Part shown: positions 8,587 through 18,401 of the stretch, one piece after another
How the letters are laid out: each line of letters starts with the position of its first letter
How positions within the stretch are numbered: the stretch's first letter is position 1
Source of the DNA: Thalassospira povalilytica
Lineage (GTDB): Bacteria > Pseudomonadota > Alphaproteobacteria > Rhodospirillales > Thalassospiraceae
Reading direction: 5' to 3'
DNA length: 64,000 nt
NCBI RefSeq assembly: GCF_002844235.1
Contig: NZ_PGTS01000001.1
Location: forward strand, 372,001 to 436,000
Translations under genes and position numbers: made by a program
The notes under the pieces: generated by a model
Database searches by the model: none
What the model saw: only the letters and a program-made list of their open reading frames with translations
What the model was told of the DNA's origin: nothing

Positions 8587-9378
8587 TCAGGCCGGTACGA
8601 TCCCGCGCACCGCAAGGGCCGATGCGACAAGGGAACGCCGCCCGTCCGGTTTGCCACCAAGATAGGCCCGCATGGTGGCCTGCTGGATTTCATGGGCAAG
8701 ATCGGCGGGCTGATTGGCAAAGAAATTCCGGATCAGGCTGTGCGCTCCCATCAGGGCCTGCCAGTAATCATCGAAATCGATGAAATCCATCCTGACGGCC
8801 AGTGTGGCTGTCGAAACATCTTCCAGTCCCGCATCGGACCAAAGATCAAAAAGATCGTCTTCATCCTGATAGGGAACATCAAAGACCTTGGCGCGCAATT
8901 CTTCGCCTTCGCCATCGGCAAGCAACGCCGCGACATCCAGAAACAACCGGATGAATGTCAGTCCCCCGACACGGTCCCAGACGGTTGCTGCAATCCGGCC
9001 TTTGGCACGGGTAACCCGGACCATTTCGCCAACCGCACCAGCCGGTCCGTCAAGATCGTTCAACAGAAGCTGGGAAAAGGCTGTGTCAAAGCTGTCATCC
9101 GCAAAGGGAAGGGCGGTGGCATCCCCGGTCTCGAACCGTACATTCGGCGCGGAATTGCGTAACGCGTCGGTCATATAGTCGGGCATCACGTCAATCCCGA
9201 CAATGTCGGCCTTGGGATAACGGGTGGCCGCGGCCAATGTCAGACTGCCCGTACCGCACCCGACATCGACCAGCGCCCCGCAGGACGGGGCTGCGACAAA
9301 ATCAAGGAAACTGCGCGACAAACGGCGGCTCCATCGGCCCATTGCGATTTCATAGGTATCGGCAATTGTCATGTTCAT
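8587..9378 (-). CDS. class I SAM-dependent methyltransferase
   Basis: 263 residues from the ATG at 9378, which has GAAGGAA about 10 bases upstream. Motif I is LVDVGCGTGSLT near residue 45; the acidic end of strand 2 (DIVGIDV) and a motif near FETGDATALPFADDSFD follow, typical of the ubiquinone/menaquinone (UbiE-like) type. The C-terminal half carries a substrate cap of unknown specificity. It is cytosolic and convergent with the hydroxylase gene (stops separated by one base), so no operon partner points to a substrate. Confidence 0.9.
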   Translation of the reverse strand: MNMTIADTYEIAMGRWSRRLSRSFLDFVAAPSCGALVDVGCGTGSLTLAAATRYPKADIVGIDVMPDYMTDALRNSAPNVRFETGDATALPFADDSFDTAFSQLLLNDLDGPAGAVGEMVRVTRAKGRIAATVWDRVGGLTFIRLFLDVAALLADGEGEELRAKVFDVPYQDEDDLFDLWSDAGLEDVSTATLAVRMDFIDFDDYWQALMGAHSLIRNFFANQPADLAHEIQQATMRAYLGGKPDGRRSLVASALAVRGIVPA

Positions 9379-9641
9379 CGGATGTTGTTTCCTTCGGGCT
9401 GGCGGCCGGTTGGCGGCATCTTTTTTGTGGTTATGACGGATGCCCCACACATCAGCCAAGTACCTGATGTGTCGCTGATTTCATTTATTGCAAGTCCAAC
9501 AGTTTTGCCTATTCGACGAAATAGGGATTGCCCAAATTTCAAATTGCGCAATAAAGTTACAAATGCTGCGATGCAAAATTAACCATAAGCGCGATAACGC
9601 GTTGGTCAAATCCGACCATGACAGGCAAGGAAGGTGAGGAA

Positions 9642-10079
9642 ATGAAAGAATTGAACGGACTGGAAGGGCTGTATCTCGAAGACCTCGAGGTGGGGCTGGC
9701 CGCAAGCTATGCCAAAACCGTGACGGAAACCGATATCGTCATGTTTGCCGGCCTGTCGGGGGATACCAACCCGGTCCATCTCAATGATGAATATGCCCGG
9801 ACCACGATGTTTGAAGGCCGCATTGCCCATGGGATGTTGTCGGCCGGCTTCATTTCCACGGTGCTTGGGACGCGCCTGCCGGGGCCCGGCACGATTTATC
9901 TGTCACAGAACCTGCAATTCAAGGCACCGGTACGGATCGGCGATACCGTCACGGCCAAGGTTATCGTGCGTGAAATCATCGCCGGTAAAAAGCGCGCGAT
10001 CCTCGAAACCAATTGCTATGTCGGGGATCGCTGCGTGATTTCGGGCGAAGCAACCGTCATGGTGCCAAGCCGCGGTTAA
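9642..10079 (+). CDS. MaoC-family (R)-specific enoyl-CoA hydratase
   Basis: 145 residues with a single hot-dog fold. The hydratase motif is clear: the Asp of SGDTNPVH and the His of NPVHLND supply the catalytic pair, followed by RIAHGML. Such PhaJ-like enzymes hydrate trans-2-enoyl-CoA to (R)-3-hydroxyacyl-CoA, linking beta-oxidation to polyhydroxyalkanoate synthesis; a PhaR-like regulator lies at the far right of this window, though far away. The ATG at 9642 is preferred over 9618 because AGGTGAGGAA lies just upstream. It is divergent from the methyltransferase gene. Confidence 0.9.
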   Translation: MKELNGLEGLYLEDLEVGLAASYAKTVTETDIVMFAGLSGDTNPVHLNDEYARTTMFEGRIAHGMLSAGFISTVLGTRLPGPGTIYLSQNLQFKAPVRIGDTVTAKVIVREIIAGKKRAILETNCYVGDRCVISGEATVMVPSRG

Positions 10080-10092
10080 CCAATGATCTGGC

Positions 10093-10116
10093 GCAGGCGG
10101 ATGTTTGTTCGCCTGC
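10093..10116 (+). terminator. hairpin after the MaoC gene
   Basis: GCAGGCG (10093-10099) pairs with CGCCTGC (10110-10116), 13 bases after the stop codon. No T-run follows. Confidence 0.4.
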
Positions 10117-10310
10117 CGCTTGCAGCCCCAAAGACGCTTTCTTATCTGGATGATCTTGACGGCTGTCGTATCAGCCATGCAGGACGGGCTGCGCTTTTTT
10201 AGCGGAAAAGTCTTTACGCTCCGGGGGCGGGACCTTTATAGCTGCCTGCTGGATTTGCCGATATGCGATCGGCTGACATGGGTAAAAGCAGCAAAGAGAG
10301 ACCGGCGCGG

Positions 10311-11267
10311 ATGCGCGTTTTTCGATCTTTTGAAAACCTGACCGATGAGGCGCGCGGCGCTGTTGTGGCGATCGGCAATTTTGACGGTTTGCATCTGGGG
10401 CATCAGACGCTTCTGGATCATGCACGCAAAATTGCCCGCGATCTCGGTGTGCCGCTTGCGATCCTGACATTCGAGCCCCATCCGCGCATGTTGTTCCGTG
10501 CCGATGATCCGCCATTTCGCCTGACCTCGGCCGAGGATCGCGAAACTGCTGCGGGCAGCATCGATATCGATCTGTTTTACGAGGCCGAGTTCAATCGCGA
10601 ATTCGCCGCCATGAGTGCCGAAGAATTCATCGAACGCGTTCTGGTCAAGGGACTTGGCGTCAAACATGTGGTGGTCGGCTGGGATTTCTGCTTTGGCAAG
10701 GGCCGGGCAGGCAATGTCGATCTGTTGCGTGCCATCGGCGAGAAATCCGGATTTGGCGTGACCGCGGTCGAAGCTGTGACCCACGATAACGGGATCATTT
10801 ATTCGTCGACCGCCATCCGCCAGGCTCTGCGCGAAGGCCGCCCCGAAGACGCCGCCCACCTTCTAGGGCGTCCGTGGGAAATTGCCGGAATTGTTGCCCA
10901 TGGCGATGCGCGTGGTCGGACGATCGGCTTCCCGACGGCCAATGTCGCACTTGGCGATCACTTGCGTCCGAAATTCGGGGTTTATGCCATCGAACTTGGC
11001 CTGATTTCTGATGCGGATGGCCAGACGGTTGAACGCTGGGTGCCCGGAGTCGCCAATATTGGTGTAAGGCCAAGCTTTGGCGGCGACGACGATGCCGGGC
11101 TCGAAGCACACCTGTTTGACTTCGATCAGGACATCTATGATCGCCACGTGCGGGTCCGTTTGCACGGCTTTATCCGGGGCGAACAGAAGTTCGACGGGCT
11201 TGATGCCCTTAAGGCCCAGATTGCGGCTGATGTGATTGCAGCCAAAGAGATTCTCGGCAAGATTTGA
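10311..11267 (+). CDS. ribF: bifunctional riboflavin kinase / FAD synthetase
   Basis: 318 residues. The N-terminal FAD synthetase (adenylyltransferase) half shows GNFDGLHLGHQ, DFCFGKGRAGN and SSTAIRQALREG. The C-terminal riboflavin kinase half shows GRTIGFPTANVAL and KFGVYA. It converts riboflavin to FMN and then FAD in the cytosol. The ATG at 10311 gives the usual family N-terminus (MRVFRSFENL); an in-frame ATG at 10263 would add 16 unlikely residues. It lies directly ahead of ileS, the order common in proteobacteria. I saw no FMN riboswitch in the 230 bases upstream. Confidence 0.97.
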   Translation: MRVFRSFENLTDEARGAVVAIGNFDGLHLGHQTLLDHARKIARDLGVPLAILTFEPHPRMLFRADDPPFRLTSAEDRETAAGSIDIDLFYEAEFNREFAAMSAEEFIERVLVKGLGVKHVVVGWDFCFGKGRAGNVDLLRAIGEKSGFGVTAVEAVTHDNGIIYSSTAIRQALREGRPEDAAHLLGRPWEIAGIVAHGDARGRTIGFPTANVALGDHLRPKFGVYAIELGLISDADGQTVERWVPGVANIGVRPSFGGDDDAGLEAHLFDFDQDIYDRHVRVRLHGFIRGEQKFDGLDALKAQIAADVIAAKEILGKI

Positions 11268-11360
11268 ATTTGTCGACGAACCCGCTATGATCCGCGCGCT
11301 TTTTGCGGATTCACCGGGGGTTCGCCCTTTTAATTTGTTCAAGACGACAGGACCGTCACG

Positions 11361-14201
11361 ATGAGTGTCGAATACAAGAAAACCGTTATCCTGCCCCAGA
11401 CCGATTTCCCGATGCGGGCGGGTTTGCCAAAGATGGAGCCCACCCTGCTCGAGCAGTGGAAGAAAGAGGACCTCTATGGCAAAATTCGCGGTATTTCGGC
11501 CGACCGTGAAATGTTTGTCCTGCATGATGGCCCGCCCTATGCGAACGGCCATCTGCATATCGGTCATGCGCTGAACAAAATCCTGAAAGACGTCATCACC
11601 CGTTCCCAGCAGATGCTGGGCAAGAACGCTGTTTATGTTCCGGGCTGGGATTGCCACGGTCTTCCGATCGAATGGAAAATCGAAGAACAGTACCGCGCCA
11701 AGGGCAAGAACAAGGATGATGTTCCGATTGCCGAATTCCGCAAGGAATGCCGCGAGTTCGCCCAGAAATGGCTTGATGTCCAGCGCGAAGAATTCAAACG
11801 CCTTGGCGTGATGGGTGACTGGGACAACCCCTATGTCACCATGGATTACAAGGCAGAGGCATCGATTGCCCGTGAACTTGGCAAATTCCTGATGAACGGG
11901 TCGCTCTATATGGGCTCCAAGCCGGTCATGTGGTCCGTGGTCGAAAAGACCGCCCTTGCCGAGGCCGAAGTCGAATATCACGACCATACCTCCAAGACCA
12001 TTCATGTGCGTTTCCCGGTCACCGAGACCAAGGTTGATGTCCTGAAAGACGCCACCATCGTCATCTGGACCACCACCCCCTGGACCATTCCGGGCAACCG
12101 TGCAATTTCCTATGGTGCGGAAATCGAATATGCGGTGATCGAAGTCACCGAAACGGCTGAAGAAGCATGGGCCACTGTTGGCGAGAAAATGGCGGTTTGT
12201 ACCGACCTTCTCGAAGACCTGTGCAAAAACGGTCGCATCACCGGGCACAAGGTTGTCGGCACCTTCAAGGGTGCGGACCTTGACGGTACGGTTGCCGCCC
12301 ATCCGTTCCGCGGTCAGGGTTATGACTTTGACGTACCGCTTCTCGCAGCTGATTATGTCACGACCGATACCGGTACCGGCTTTGTCCATACCGCACCGAC
12401 CCACGGCCCGGACGATTACCAGACGGGTCTGAAATACGGTCTGGAAATTCCGGAAATGGTGGATGGTGACGGTGCCTATTACCCGACCGTTCCGATGTTT
12501 GCCGGCAAGCGCATCTATGATGAAAACGGCAAGGAAGCCGACGCCAACGAAGCCGTCATCGCCAAACTGATCGAAGTTGGCGCATTGCTGTCGCGTGGCC
12601 GTCTCAAGCACTCCTATCCGTGCTCCTGGCGTTCCAAGGCCCCGATCATCTATCGCACCACGCCGCAATGGTTCATTTCCATGCAGGATAACGACCTGCG
12701 TGAAAAGGCGCTCAAGGCGATTGATGAAACCCGCTTTGTGCCCGAAGCCGGTCGCAACCGTCTGCATTCCATGATCGCCAACCGTCCGGACTGGTGCGTC
12801 TCGCGTCAGCGCGCATGGGGTGTGCCGATCACGGTATTCATTGATAAAAACACCCGTCAGCCGCTTCGTGATCAGGGGGTTCTGGATCGCGTGTATGAAG
12901 CCTTCTGCGAAGAAGGTGCCGATGCATGGTTCACCCGCGATCCGCAGGACTTCCTGGGCGACAAATACGACGCGGCGAACTATGAACAGGTCACCGACGT
13001 TCTTGACGTCTGGTTTGATTCCGGTTCGACCCATGCCTTCGTGCTCGAAGAACGCCAGGACCTTAAATGGCCGGCGGACCTTTATCTCGAAGGATCGGAT
13101 CAGCATCGCGGCTGGTTCCACAGCTCGCTTCTGGAATCATGCGGAACCCGCGGTCGCGCACCGTATGAAGCAGTCCTGACCCACGGCTTCGTTCTGGACG
13201 GCGAAGGCCGCAAGATGTCCAAGTCGCTGGGCAATGTGATTGCGCCAAACGATATCATTAACAAGCTTGGTGCCGACATCCTGCGTCTGTGGGTCGTCAG
13301 TTCCGACTATCATGATGATCTGCGCATCAGCCACGAAATCATTCAGCGCCATTCCGACATCTATCGTCGTCTGCGCAATACCCTGCGCTTCCTGCTGGGG
13401 AACCTTGCCGGCTTTGATGATGCGGAAAAAGTTGCTGATAACGAACTGCCGGAACTTGAACGCTGGGTCCTGCATCGTCTGAGCCACCTTGACGATATGG
13501 TGCGCAAGACGACGGCTGATTTCGACTTCCACACCATGTTCATCGAACTGCACAACTTCTGTGCGCTCGACATGTCGGCCTTCTATCTTGATATCCGCAA
13601 GGACGCGCTTTATTGCGACGCGCCAAGCAGCCTGCGCCGTCGTGCGGCCCGCACGGTCATGGACCGCGTGTTTGATTGCCTTGTGCGCTGGCTGGCACCG
13701 GTTCTGTGCTTTACCGCCGACGAGGCATGGCGTGCACGTTATGGTGCGGAAAGCTCGGTCCATTCGGAAACCTTCAACACGGTTTCGGATGGCTGGAAAG
13801 ACGAAGCGCTTGCCGCCAAATGGGCAAAGATCCGCAAGCTGCGTCGTGTTGTTACCGGTGCGCTGGAACTTGAACGTGCGGAAAAACGCATTGGTGCCAG
13901 CCTTGATGCTGCGCCCAAGGTTTACGCAACTGCTGAATATGTCGAAGCACTTGACGGCCTTAATCTTGCCGAAATCGCCATTACATCTGACATCGAACTG
14001 ATCACGGGTGACGCACCGACTGGTGCCTATACCCTTGATGATGTTGCAGGTGTTGGTGTTGTACCGGCGCTGGCAGATGGCGAAAAATGCGAACGTTGCT
14101 GGCAGACCTTGCCGGAAGTCGGCAGCCACGCAGAACATAAAACCGTCTGTAACCGCTGTGCAGATGCCGTTGATGAAATGGGAATTACCGCGGACCAGTA
14201 A
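11361..14201 (+). CDS. ileS: isoleucyl-tRNA synthetase
   Basis: A full-length class I synthetase of 946 residues. The ATP motifs are GHLHIGHALN (HIGH) and KMSKSLGN (KMSKS). The editing domain lies between (TTTPWTIPGNRA, then GTGFVHTAPTHG), and the C-terminal zinc finger uses the pairs CERC and CNRC. It charges tRNA-Ile and edits Val. ATG at 11361 follows GACAGGA. It begins the conserved ileS-lspA-lipoprotein run and is probably cotranscribed with ribF. Confidence 0.99.
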   Translation: MSVEYKKTVILPQTDFPMRAGLPKMEPTLLEQWKKEDLYGKIRGISADREMFVLHDGPPYANGHLHIGHALNKILKDVITRSQQMLGKNAVYVPGWDCHGLPIEWKIEEQYRAKGKNKDDVPIAEFRKECREFAQKWLDVQREEFKRLGVMGDWDNPYVTMDYKAEASIARELGKFLMNGSLYMGSKPVMWSVVEKTALAEAEVEYHDHTSKTIHVRFPVTETKVDVLKDATIVIWTTTPWTIPGNRAISYGAEIEYAVIEVTETAEEAWATVGEKMAVCTDLLEDLCKNGRITGHKVVGTFKGADLDGTVAAHPFRGQGYDFDVPLLAADYVTTDTGTGFVHTAPTHGPDDYQTGLKYGLEIPEMVDGDGAYYPTVPMFAGKRIYDENGKEADANEAVIAKLIEVGALLSRGRLKHSYPCSWRSKAPIIYRTTPQWFISMQDNDLREKALKAIDETRFVPEAGRNRLHSMIANRPDWCVSRQRAWGVPITVFIDKNTRQPLRDQGVLDRVYEAFCEEGADAWFTRDPQDFLGDKYDAANYEQVTDVLDVWFDSGSTHAFVLEERQDLKWPADLYLEGSDQHRGWFHSSLLESCGTRGRAPYEAVLTHGFVLDGEGRKMSKSLGNVIAPNDIINKLGADILRLWVVSSDYHDDLRISHEIIQRHSDIYRRLRNTLRFLLGNLAGFDDAEKVADNELPELERWVLHRLSHLDDMVRKTTADFDFHTMFIELHNFCALDMSAFYLDIRKDALYCDAPSSLRRRAARTVMDRVFDCLVRWLAPVLCFTADEAWRARYGAESSVHSETFNTVSDGWKDEALAAKWAKIRKLRRVVTGALELERAEKRIGASLDAAPKVYATAEYVEALDGLNLAEIAITSDIELITGDAPTGAYTLDDVAGVGVVPALADGEKCERCWQTLPEVGSHAEHKTVCNRCADAVDEMGITADQ

Positions 14202-14269
14202 GGTCTGTGGTTTCTGGTATCAGTCCTGCCTTGGTGCAGGCTGATACCGGCAAGTCAGAAAGAGTATCA

Positions 14270-14740
14270 ATGAAACATCGTGCCTTTGTGTTTGGTCTGA
14301 TCGTCATTGCGATTGTGTTTGGTGTCGACCAGTGGACCAAGGCCCTTGCCATTGACGGCTTGTCCAATCCGTTTCGGGTGATTGAAGTCACGCCATTCAT
14401 GAATTTTGTTCTGGCATGGAACCCGGGCGTGTCGTTCGGCCTGTTCCAGGGCCAGGCCCCCTGGGTGATGATTGCGGTGACTGCTGCGATCACCATCGGG
14501 TTTGGTGTCTGGATGTGGCGGACGCGTGATTCCATGCTGCGTCTGGCGCTGGCCATGATTGTCGGCGGTGCGATCGGCAACCTTGTCGACCGCTTGCGCC
14601 ACGGGGCTGTGACCGACTTTATCGATCTGCATGTTGCCGGTTATCACTGGCCGGTCTTCAACGTCGCTGACAGTGCAATTACGGTTGGTGCCGCGCTACT
14701 GTTGATCGATTCCCTTTTTGGCGGTAAAAAATCTGCCTGA
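14270..14740 (+). CDS. lspA: lipoprotein signal peptidase II
   Basis: 156 residues with four membrane segments. The two catalytic Asp residues are in NLVDRLRHG and FNVADSAI, and the family motifs DQWTK and GGAIGN are present. It cleaves prolipoproteins before the lipid-modified Cys. The start at 14270 gives MKHRAF directly before the first membrane segment and has AGAAAGAG upstream. The next gene encodes a lipoprotein that would be a substrate. Confidence 0.98.
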   Translation: MKHRAFVFGLIVIAIVFGVDQWTKALAIDGLSNPFRVIEVTPFMNFVLAWNPGVSFGLFQGQAPWVMIAVTAAITIGFGVWMWRTRDSMLRLALAMIVGGAIGNLVDRLRHGAVTDFIDLHVAGYHWPVFNVADSAITVGAALLLIDSLFGGKKSA

Positions 14741-14794
14741 TGAATTTTTGGCCGGGTGACCTGATCCCGGTCCCGGAGTGGTAAAGAGGCACAA

Positions 14795-15373
14795 ATGGCC
14801 CGGAAGCTTACGACCAGTATTTTCAGAATTGCGCTGCTTGGCGGACTTGCACTTGGTGTTTCCGGTTGTGAATCGACCCGTGAAACCTTTGGCCTGAACA
14901 AACAGTCCCCGGACGAGTTCCAGGTCGTTTCGCGTGCGCCGCTCAGCCTGCCGCCTGATTTCACCATGCGCGTTCCTGAACCGGGTGCGTCCCGTCCGCA
15001 GACCGGCTCGACCACCGATCAGGCGCGCCGCATTCTGGTTGGCGATGACCCGACCAAGGTCAAGCGCGACATTTCCGGCACCGGCAGCAAAGGCCAGGTT
15101 GCGCTGTTGTCGGCATCGGGCGCGCAATATGCCGATCCGGAAATCCGTTCGACCGTGGATCGTGAAACCTCGATCTTTATTTCCGAAAGCGAAAGCGTGA
15201 TCGACGATCTGCTGTTCTGGCAGGAAAAACAGGATCCGAATTCCGTTGTTGATCCGGCTGCCGAGGCAAAGCGCATCCGCGACCAGCAGGCATTGGGTGA
15301 CAATGTCTCGGGCGGTGGTTCGACCCCGGTGATCGAGCGCAAGCAAAAAGGCTGGCTGGAAGACATTTTCTGA
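14795..15373 (+). CDS. DUF3035 lipoprotein, BamF-like
   Basis: 192 residues with a type II signal peptide: basic start, hydrophobic core and lipobox VSGC at about residues 22-25. The conserved block PLSLPPDF (APLSLPPDFTMRVPEPG) is the hallmark of the alphaproteobacterial DUF3035 family, described in Caulobacter as BamF, a part of the outer-membrane beta-barrel assembly machine. The location right after lspA is typical. The name BamF is family knowledge; no interaction can be read from sequence. Confidence 0.85.
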   Translation: MARKLTTSIFRIALLGGLALGVSGCESTRETFGLNKQSPDEFQVVSRAPLSLPPDFTMRVPEPGASRPQTGSTTDQARRILVGDDPTKVKRDISGTGSKGQVALLSASGAQYADPEIRSTVDRETSIFISESESVIDDLLFWQEKQDPNSVVDPAAEAKRIRDQQALGDNVSGGGSTPVIERKQKGWLEDIF

Positions 15374-15430
15374 TCTGATTGTGATCGGACCGGCCGCTTT
15401 GCAGCGACATACGAAAATTTGAACAGAATG

Positions 15431-15461
15431 AACAAGGGCGCGGAGATTTCGCGCCCTTGTT
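15431..15461 (+). terminator. strong hairpin after the lipoprotein gene
   Basis: AACAAGGGCGCG (15431-15442) pairs perfectly with CGCGCCCTTGTT (15450-15461) around a 7-base loop. It separates ileS-lspA-lipoprotein from the M16 pair. The T-run is poor, so some read-through is likely. Confidence 0.65.
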
Positions 15462-15522
15462 CTGTCATATTCGCTTTTTAAGAAATTCGGGATAGACGCC
15501 TGATATCGAATGGGATGACGTA

Positions 15523-16947
15523 ATGAGAATTCCAAGACTTTCCGTAATCTCGATGCGCGACCGTACAGTTGCCGGCTTGCTGGCAGCGGTCATGGTGGCA
15601 TTGATCCCGAATATGTCCGCAGCCGCGGTCTTCAGCCCCCAGACAGCGACCCTTGATAACGGCATGCAGGTGGTGCTGGTGGAAAACCACCGGGCGCCTG
15701 TCGTGACCCAGATGGTCTGGTACAAGGTTGGCTCGGCCGACGAGCCGCTTGGCGTATCGGGCATTGCCCATTTTCTCGAACATCTGATGTTCAAGGGCAC
15801 CAAAGACATTGCCCCGGGCGACTTTTCGAAAATCGTTGCGCGCAATGGCGGCAATGACAATGCCTTTACCACCTGGGACTATACCGGGTATTTCCAGAAT
15901 ATCGCACGCGACCGCCTTGATCTGGTGATGAAGATGGAAGCCGACCGCATGACCAATCTTCAGCTGTCTGACGATGTGGTTCTGCCCGAACGCGATGTGA
16001 TTATCGAAGAACGCAGATCGCGGATTGATAACAATCCCGGTGCGCTTCTGGGCGAACAGATGCGGGCAAGTCTTTACATGGCCCATCCCTATGGCCGGTC
16101 GATTATTGGCTGGCGCAACGAGATGGAACATCTTTCGACCGAAGATGCGCTTGATTTCTATCGCAAATGGTATGCACCCAATAACGCCATTCTGGTTGTG
16201 GCCGGTGACATCACCATGGATGAATTGCTGCCCATGGCCGAAAAATATTACGGCGTCATTCCGCGTGGTGATGTTCTGACCCGCAACCGGGTTAAGGAAC
16301 CGGTCCAGCACGCCCCGCGTAAAGTCACCATGCATGATCCGCGCGTTGGTCAGGCATCGATGTCGCGCTATTACCTTGCGCCGTCCTATCACAGCGACAA
16401 TGCGGCTGATGCCGCCCCGCTTGAAGTGCTCAGTGAAATTATCGGGTCCGGCACCACCAGCCGTTTCTTCAAGTCGCTTGTCGTTGATCAGGCCATCGCG
16501 ACCAGTGTCGGGACATTCTATGACCCGGTTGCGGTCGATCTTGCCAGTTTTGGTGTCTATGCCGTGCCGCGTGACGATGTCGAACTGGCCGATCTTGAAA
16601 AGGCGGTCGATGACCAGATTGCCGATGTCATTGCCAATGGCGTGACCGAAGACGAACTGGCCCGCGCCAAGCAGAAGTTGCTTGATAGTGCGGTCTTTGC
16701 CCGTGATTCACTTTCGGCAGGCGCACGTGTTCTGGGCAAATCGCTTGCGGTTGGTCTGACGGTCGATCAGGTCGAAAGCTGGCCGGACCGGATTTCGGCG
16801 GTCACTGTTGATCAGGTCAACGAAGCCGCCAAGCGCGTCTTTAATGACAAGCAATCTGTCACCGGCTGGCTGATGCCGCCAATAGACGGACCGGTTTCCG
16901 GCCGGGGTCCGGCACTGCCCATCGATTCCGGCGCAGGAGTACATTGA
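15523..16947 (+). CDS. M16-family zinc peptidase, catalytic partner
   Basis: 474 residues with an N-terminal signal peptide (hydrophobic VAGLLAAVMVALIP, cut near SAAA). The inverted zinc motif HxxEH is present as HFLEHLMFKGT near residue 84, with the downstream Glu helix (VIIEERR) that supplies the third ligand. Two tandem M16 folds fit the length. It is periplasmic and likely degrades small peptides or processes exported proteins. It is followed at once by a second M16 gene, forming the usual pair of one active and one inactive subunit. Confidence 0.95.
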   Translation: MRIPRLSVISMRDRTVAGLLAAVMVALIPNMSAAAVFSPQTATLDNGMQVVLVENHRAPVVTQMVWYKVGSADEPLGVSGIAHFLEHLMFKGTKDIAPGDFSKIVARNGGNDNAFTTWDYTGYFQNIARDRLDLVMKMEADRMTNLQLSDDVVLPERDVIIEERRSRIDNNPGALLGEQMRASLYMAHPYGRSIIGWRNEMEHLSTEDALDFYRKWYAPNNAILVVAGDITMDELLPMAEKYYGVIPRGDVLTRNRVKEPVQHAPRKVTMHDPRVGQASMSRYYLAPSYHSDNAADAAPLEVLSEIIGSGTTSRFFKSLVVDQAIATSVGTFYDPVAVDLASFGVYAVPRDDVELADLEKAVDDQIADVIANGVTEDELARAKQKLLDSAVFARDSLSAGARVLGKSLAVGLTVDQVESWPDRISAVTVDQVNEAAKRVFNDKQSVTGWLMPPIDGPVSGRGPALPIDSGAGVH

Positions 16948-16948
16948 T

Positions 16949-18280
16949 ATGAACCAGATCATGAAACACGCAGCCGGTCTTGCCGTTGCGGCCCTGACCT
17001 TTGTCGGTATCACCCAGTCCGCCCACGCGGTCGAAGTCCAGGAAGTCATTTCCAAAGGCGGCATTCGCGCCTGGCTGATCGAAGACCATATGAACCCGCT
17101 GATGACGATGGATATCGCCTTTACCGGTGCGGGGGCTGCAACCGATCCGGCTGACAAGCTTGGTCTTGCCAATATGGTTTCGGGCCTGATTGACGAAGGG
17201 GCCGGCGCCATGGACAGTCAGACTTTCCGCGGCGAGATGGAAAACCGTTCAATCAGTCTGACCTTTGATGCCGGTCGCGATGATTTTTCCGGGTCCCTGA
17301 CCACACTGACCCGCGAACGCGATACCGCAATTGATCTTCTGCGTCTGGCCTTGGCCGAACCGCGTTTCGATGACGAAGCGATCGAGCGTATCCGTTCGCA
17401 AATCATTGCCGGTCTGAGGCGGGCGGAAAATGATCCGGGCGACATTGCCAGCCGGACATTCTTCAGCTCGATCTTTGGCGATCATCCCTATGCCCGTCCG
17501 GTTTCGGGCACCTTTGAAACGGTTGCGTCGCTCAATGCCAATGATTTCCGCAATTTCGTCGGGCGTGCCTTTGCAAAGGACAATCTGATCATTGGTGTTG
17601 CGGGTGATATCACGGCCGACGAACTCGGTCCGCTGCTTGACGAAGCCTTTGGCAGTCTGCCTGAACACAGCGACCTTCCTGAAATTCCTGATGTGACCCC
17701 GGCCTTTGGTGGTCTTGATGTGGTTGATCAGGATATCCCGCAAAGCCAGGCAATCTGGGGGCAAAAGGGCATCAAACGCACCGACCCTGATTTCTATGCG
17801 GCCTATGTCATGAACTACATTCTGGGCGGTGGCGGTTTTTCATCGCGCCTGACCGAAGAAGTGCGTGAAAAGCGTGGCCTTGCCTATGGGGTTTATAGCT
17901 ACCTTGCCAATCTGGACCATGCCGAAATGGTGATGGGCGGGGTTGCCACGCGCAATGACGCGATTGGCCAAAGCCTGTCTTTGATCAGCGCCGAATGGAC
18001 CAAGATGAAGGAAAAGGGCGTCACCCAGGAAGAACTCGATAACGCCAAATCCTATCTGACCGGGGCCTTCCCGCTGCGCTTTACCAGTCTTGGCAATCTG
18101 TCGGGCATGCTGGTCGGCATGCAGAAAGAAGACCTTGGCATGGATTTCCTCGATCGTCGCAACAGCCTTGTTGATGCCGTCACCCTTGATGACGTCAACC
18201 GCGTTGCCGCCGAACTGATGGACCCGGCCAATGTGACGGTGACCGTGGTGGGCAAACCCGAAGGCGATCTGGCCTTCTGA
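16949..18280 (+). CDS. M16-family peptidase-like subunit without HxxEH
   Basis: 443 residues with a signal peptide cut near SAHA. The fold signatures are there (LGLANMVSGLIDEGAG in place of the HxxEH helix, and the RGLAYGVYS motif of the C-terminal half that binds substrate), but the zinc-binding HxxEH is missing. In such pairs the second subunit provides the Arg/Tyr substrate-binding half to the active subunit. It starts one base after the stop of its partner, which supports a heterodimer made from one transcript. Confidence 0.95.
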   Translation: MNQIMKHAAGLAVAALTFVGITQSAHAVEVQEVISKGGIRAWLIEDHMNPLMTMDIAFTGAGAATDPADKLGLANMVSGLIDEGAGAMDSQTFRGEMENRSISLTFDAGRDDFSGSLTTLTRERDTAIDLLRLALAEPRFDDEAIERIRSQIIAGLRRAENDPGDIASRTFFSSIFGDHPYARPVSGTFETVASLNANDFRNFVGRAFAKDNLIIGVAGDITADELGPLLDEAFGSLPEHSDLPEIPDVTPAFGGLDVVDQDIPQSQAIWGQKGIKRTDPDFYAAYVMNYILGGGGFSSRLTEEVREKRGLAYGVYSYLANLDHAEMVMGGVATRNDAIGQSLSLISAEWTKMKEKGVTQEELDNAKSYLTGAFPLRFTSLGNLSGMLVGMQKEDLGMDFLDRRNSLVDAVTLDDVNRVAAELMDPANVTVTVVGKPEGDLAF

Positions 18281-18305
18281 TCCGTCAGTCACATCTAAAA
18301 ATGTC

Positions 18306-18337
18306 AAAGCGCGGTGAAAGGGATTTCGCCGCGCTTT
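18306..18337 (+). terminator. hairpin after the M16 pair
   Basis: AAAGCGCGG (18306-18314) pairs with CCGCGCTTT (18329-18337). It lies about 26 bases after the second M16 stop codon and ahead of mutL. Confidence 0.58.
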
Positions 18338-18401
18338 GTGCTTTGATAGGTTCAAGGCAACCAAGATAAACAATCCGAACATCACGAGCATTGCCTTCAT
18401 C

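Noticed and set aside
10080..10310. FMN riboswitch ahead of ribF
   Set aside because: The region has a simple hairpin but not the conserved RFN element blocks.
10863..13121. Long open frame (752 codons) on the minus strand
   Set aside because: It lies opposite ribF and ileS, which are certain; GC-rich codon structure creates such mirror frames. It has no ribosome-binding site or known motif.
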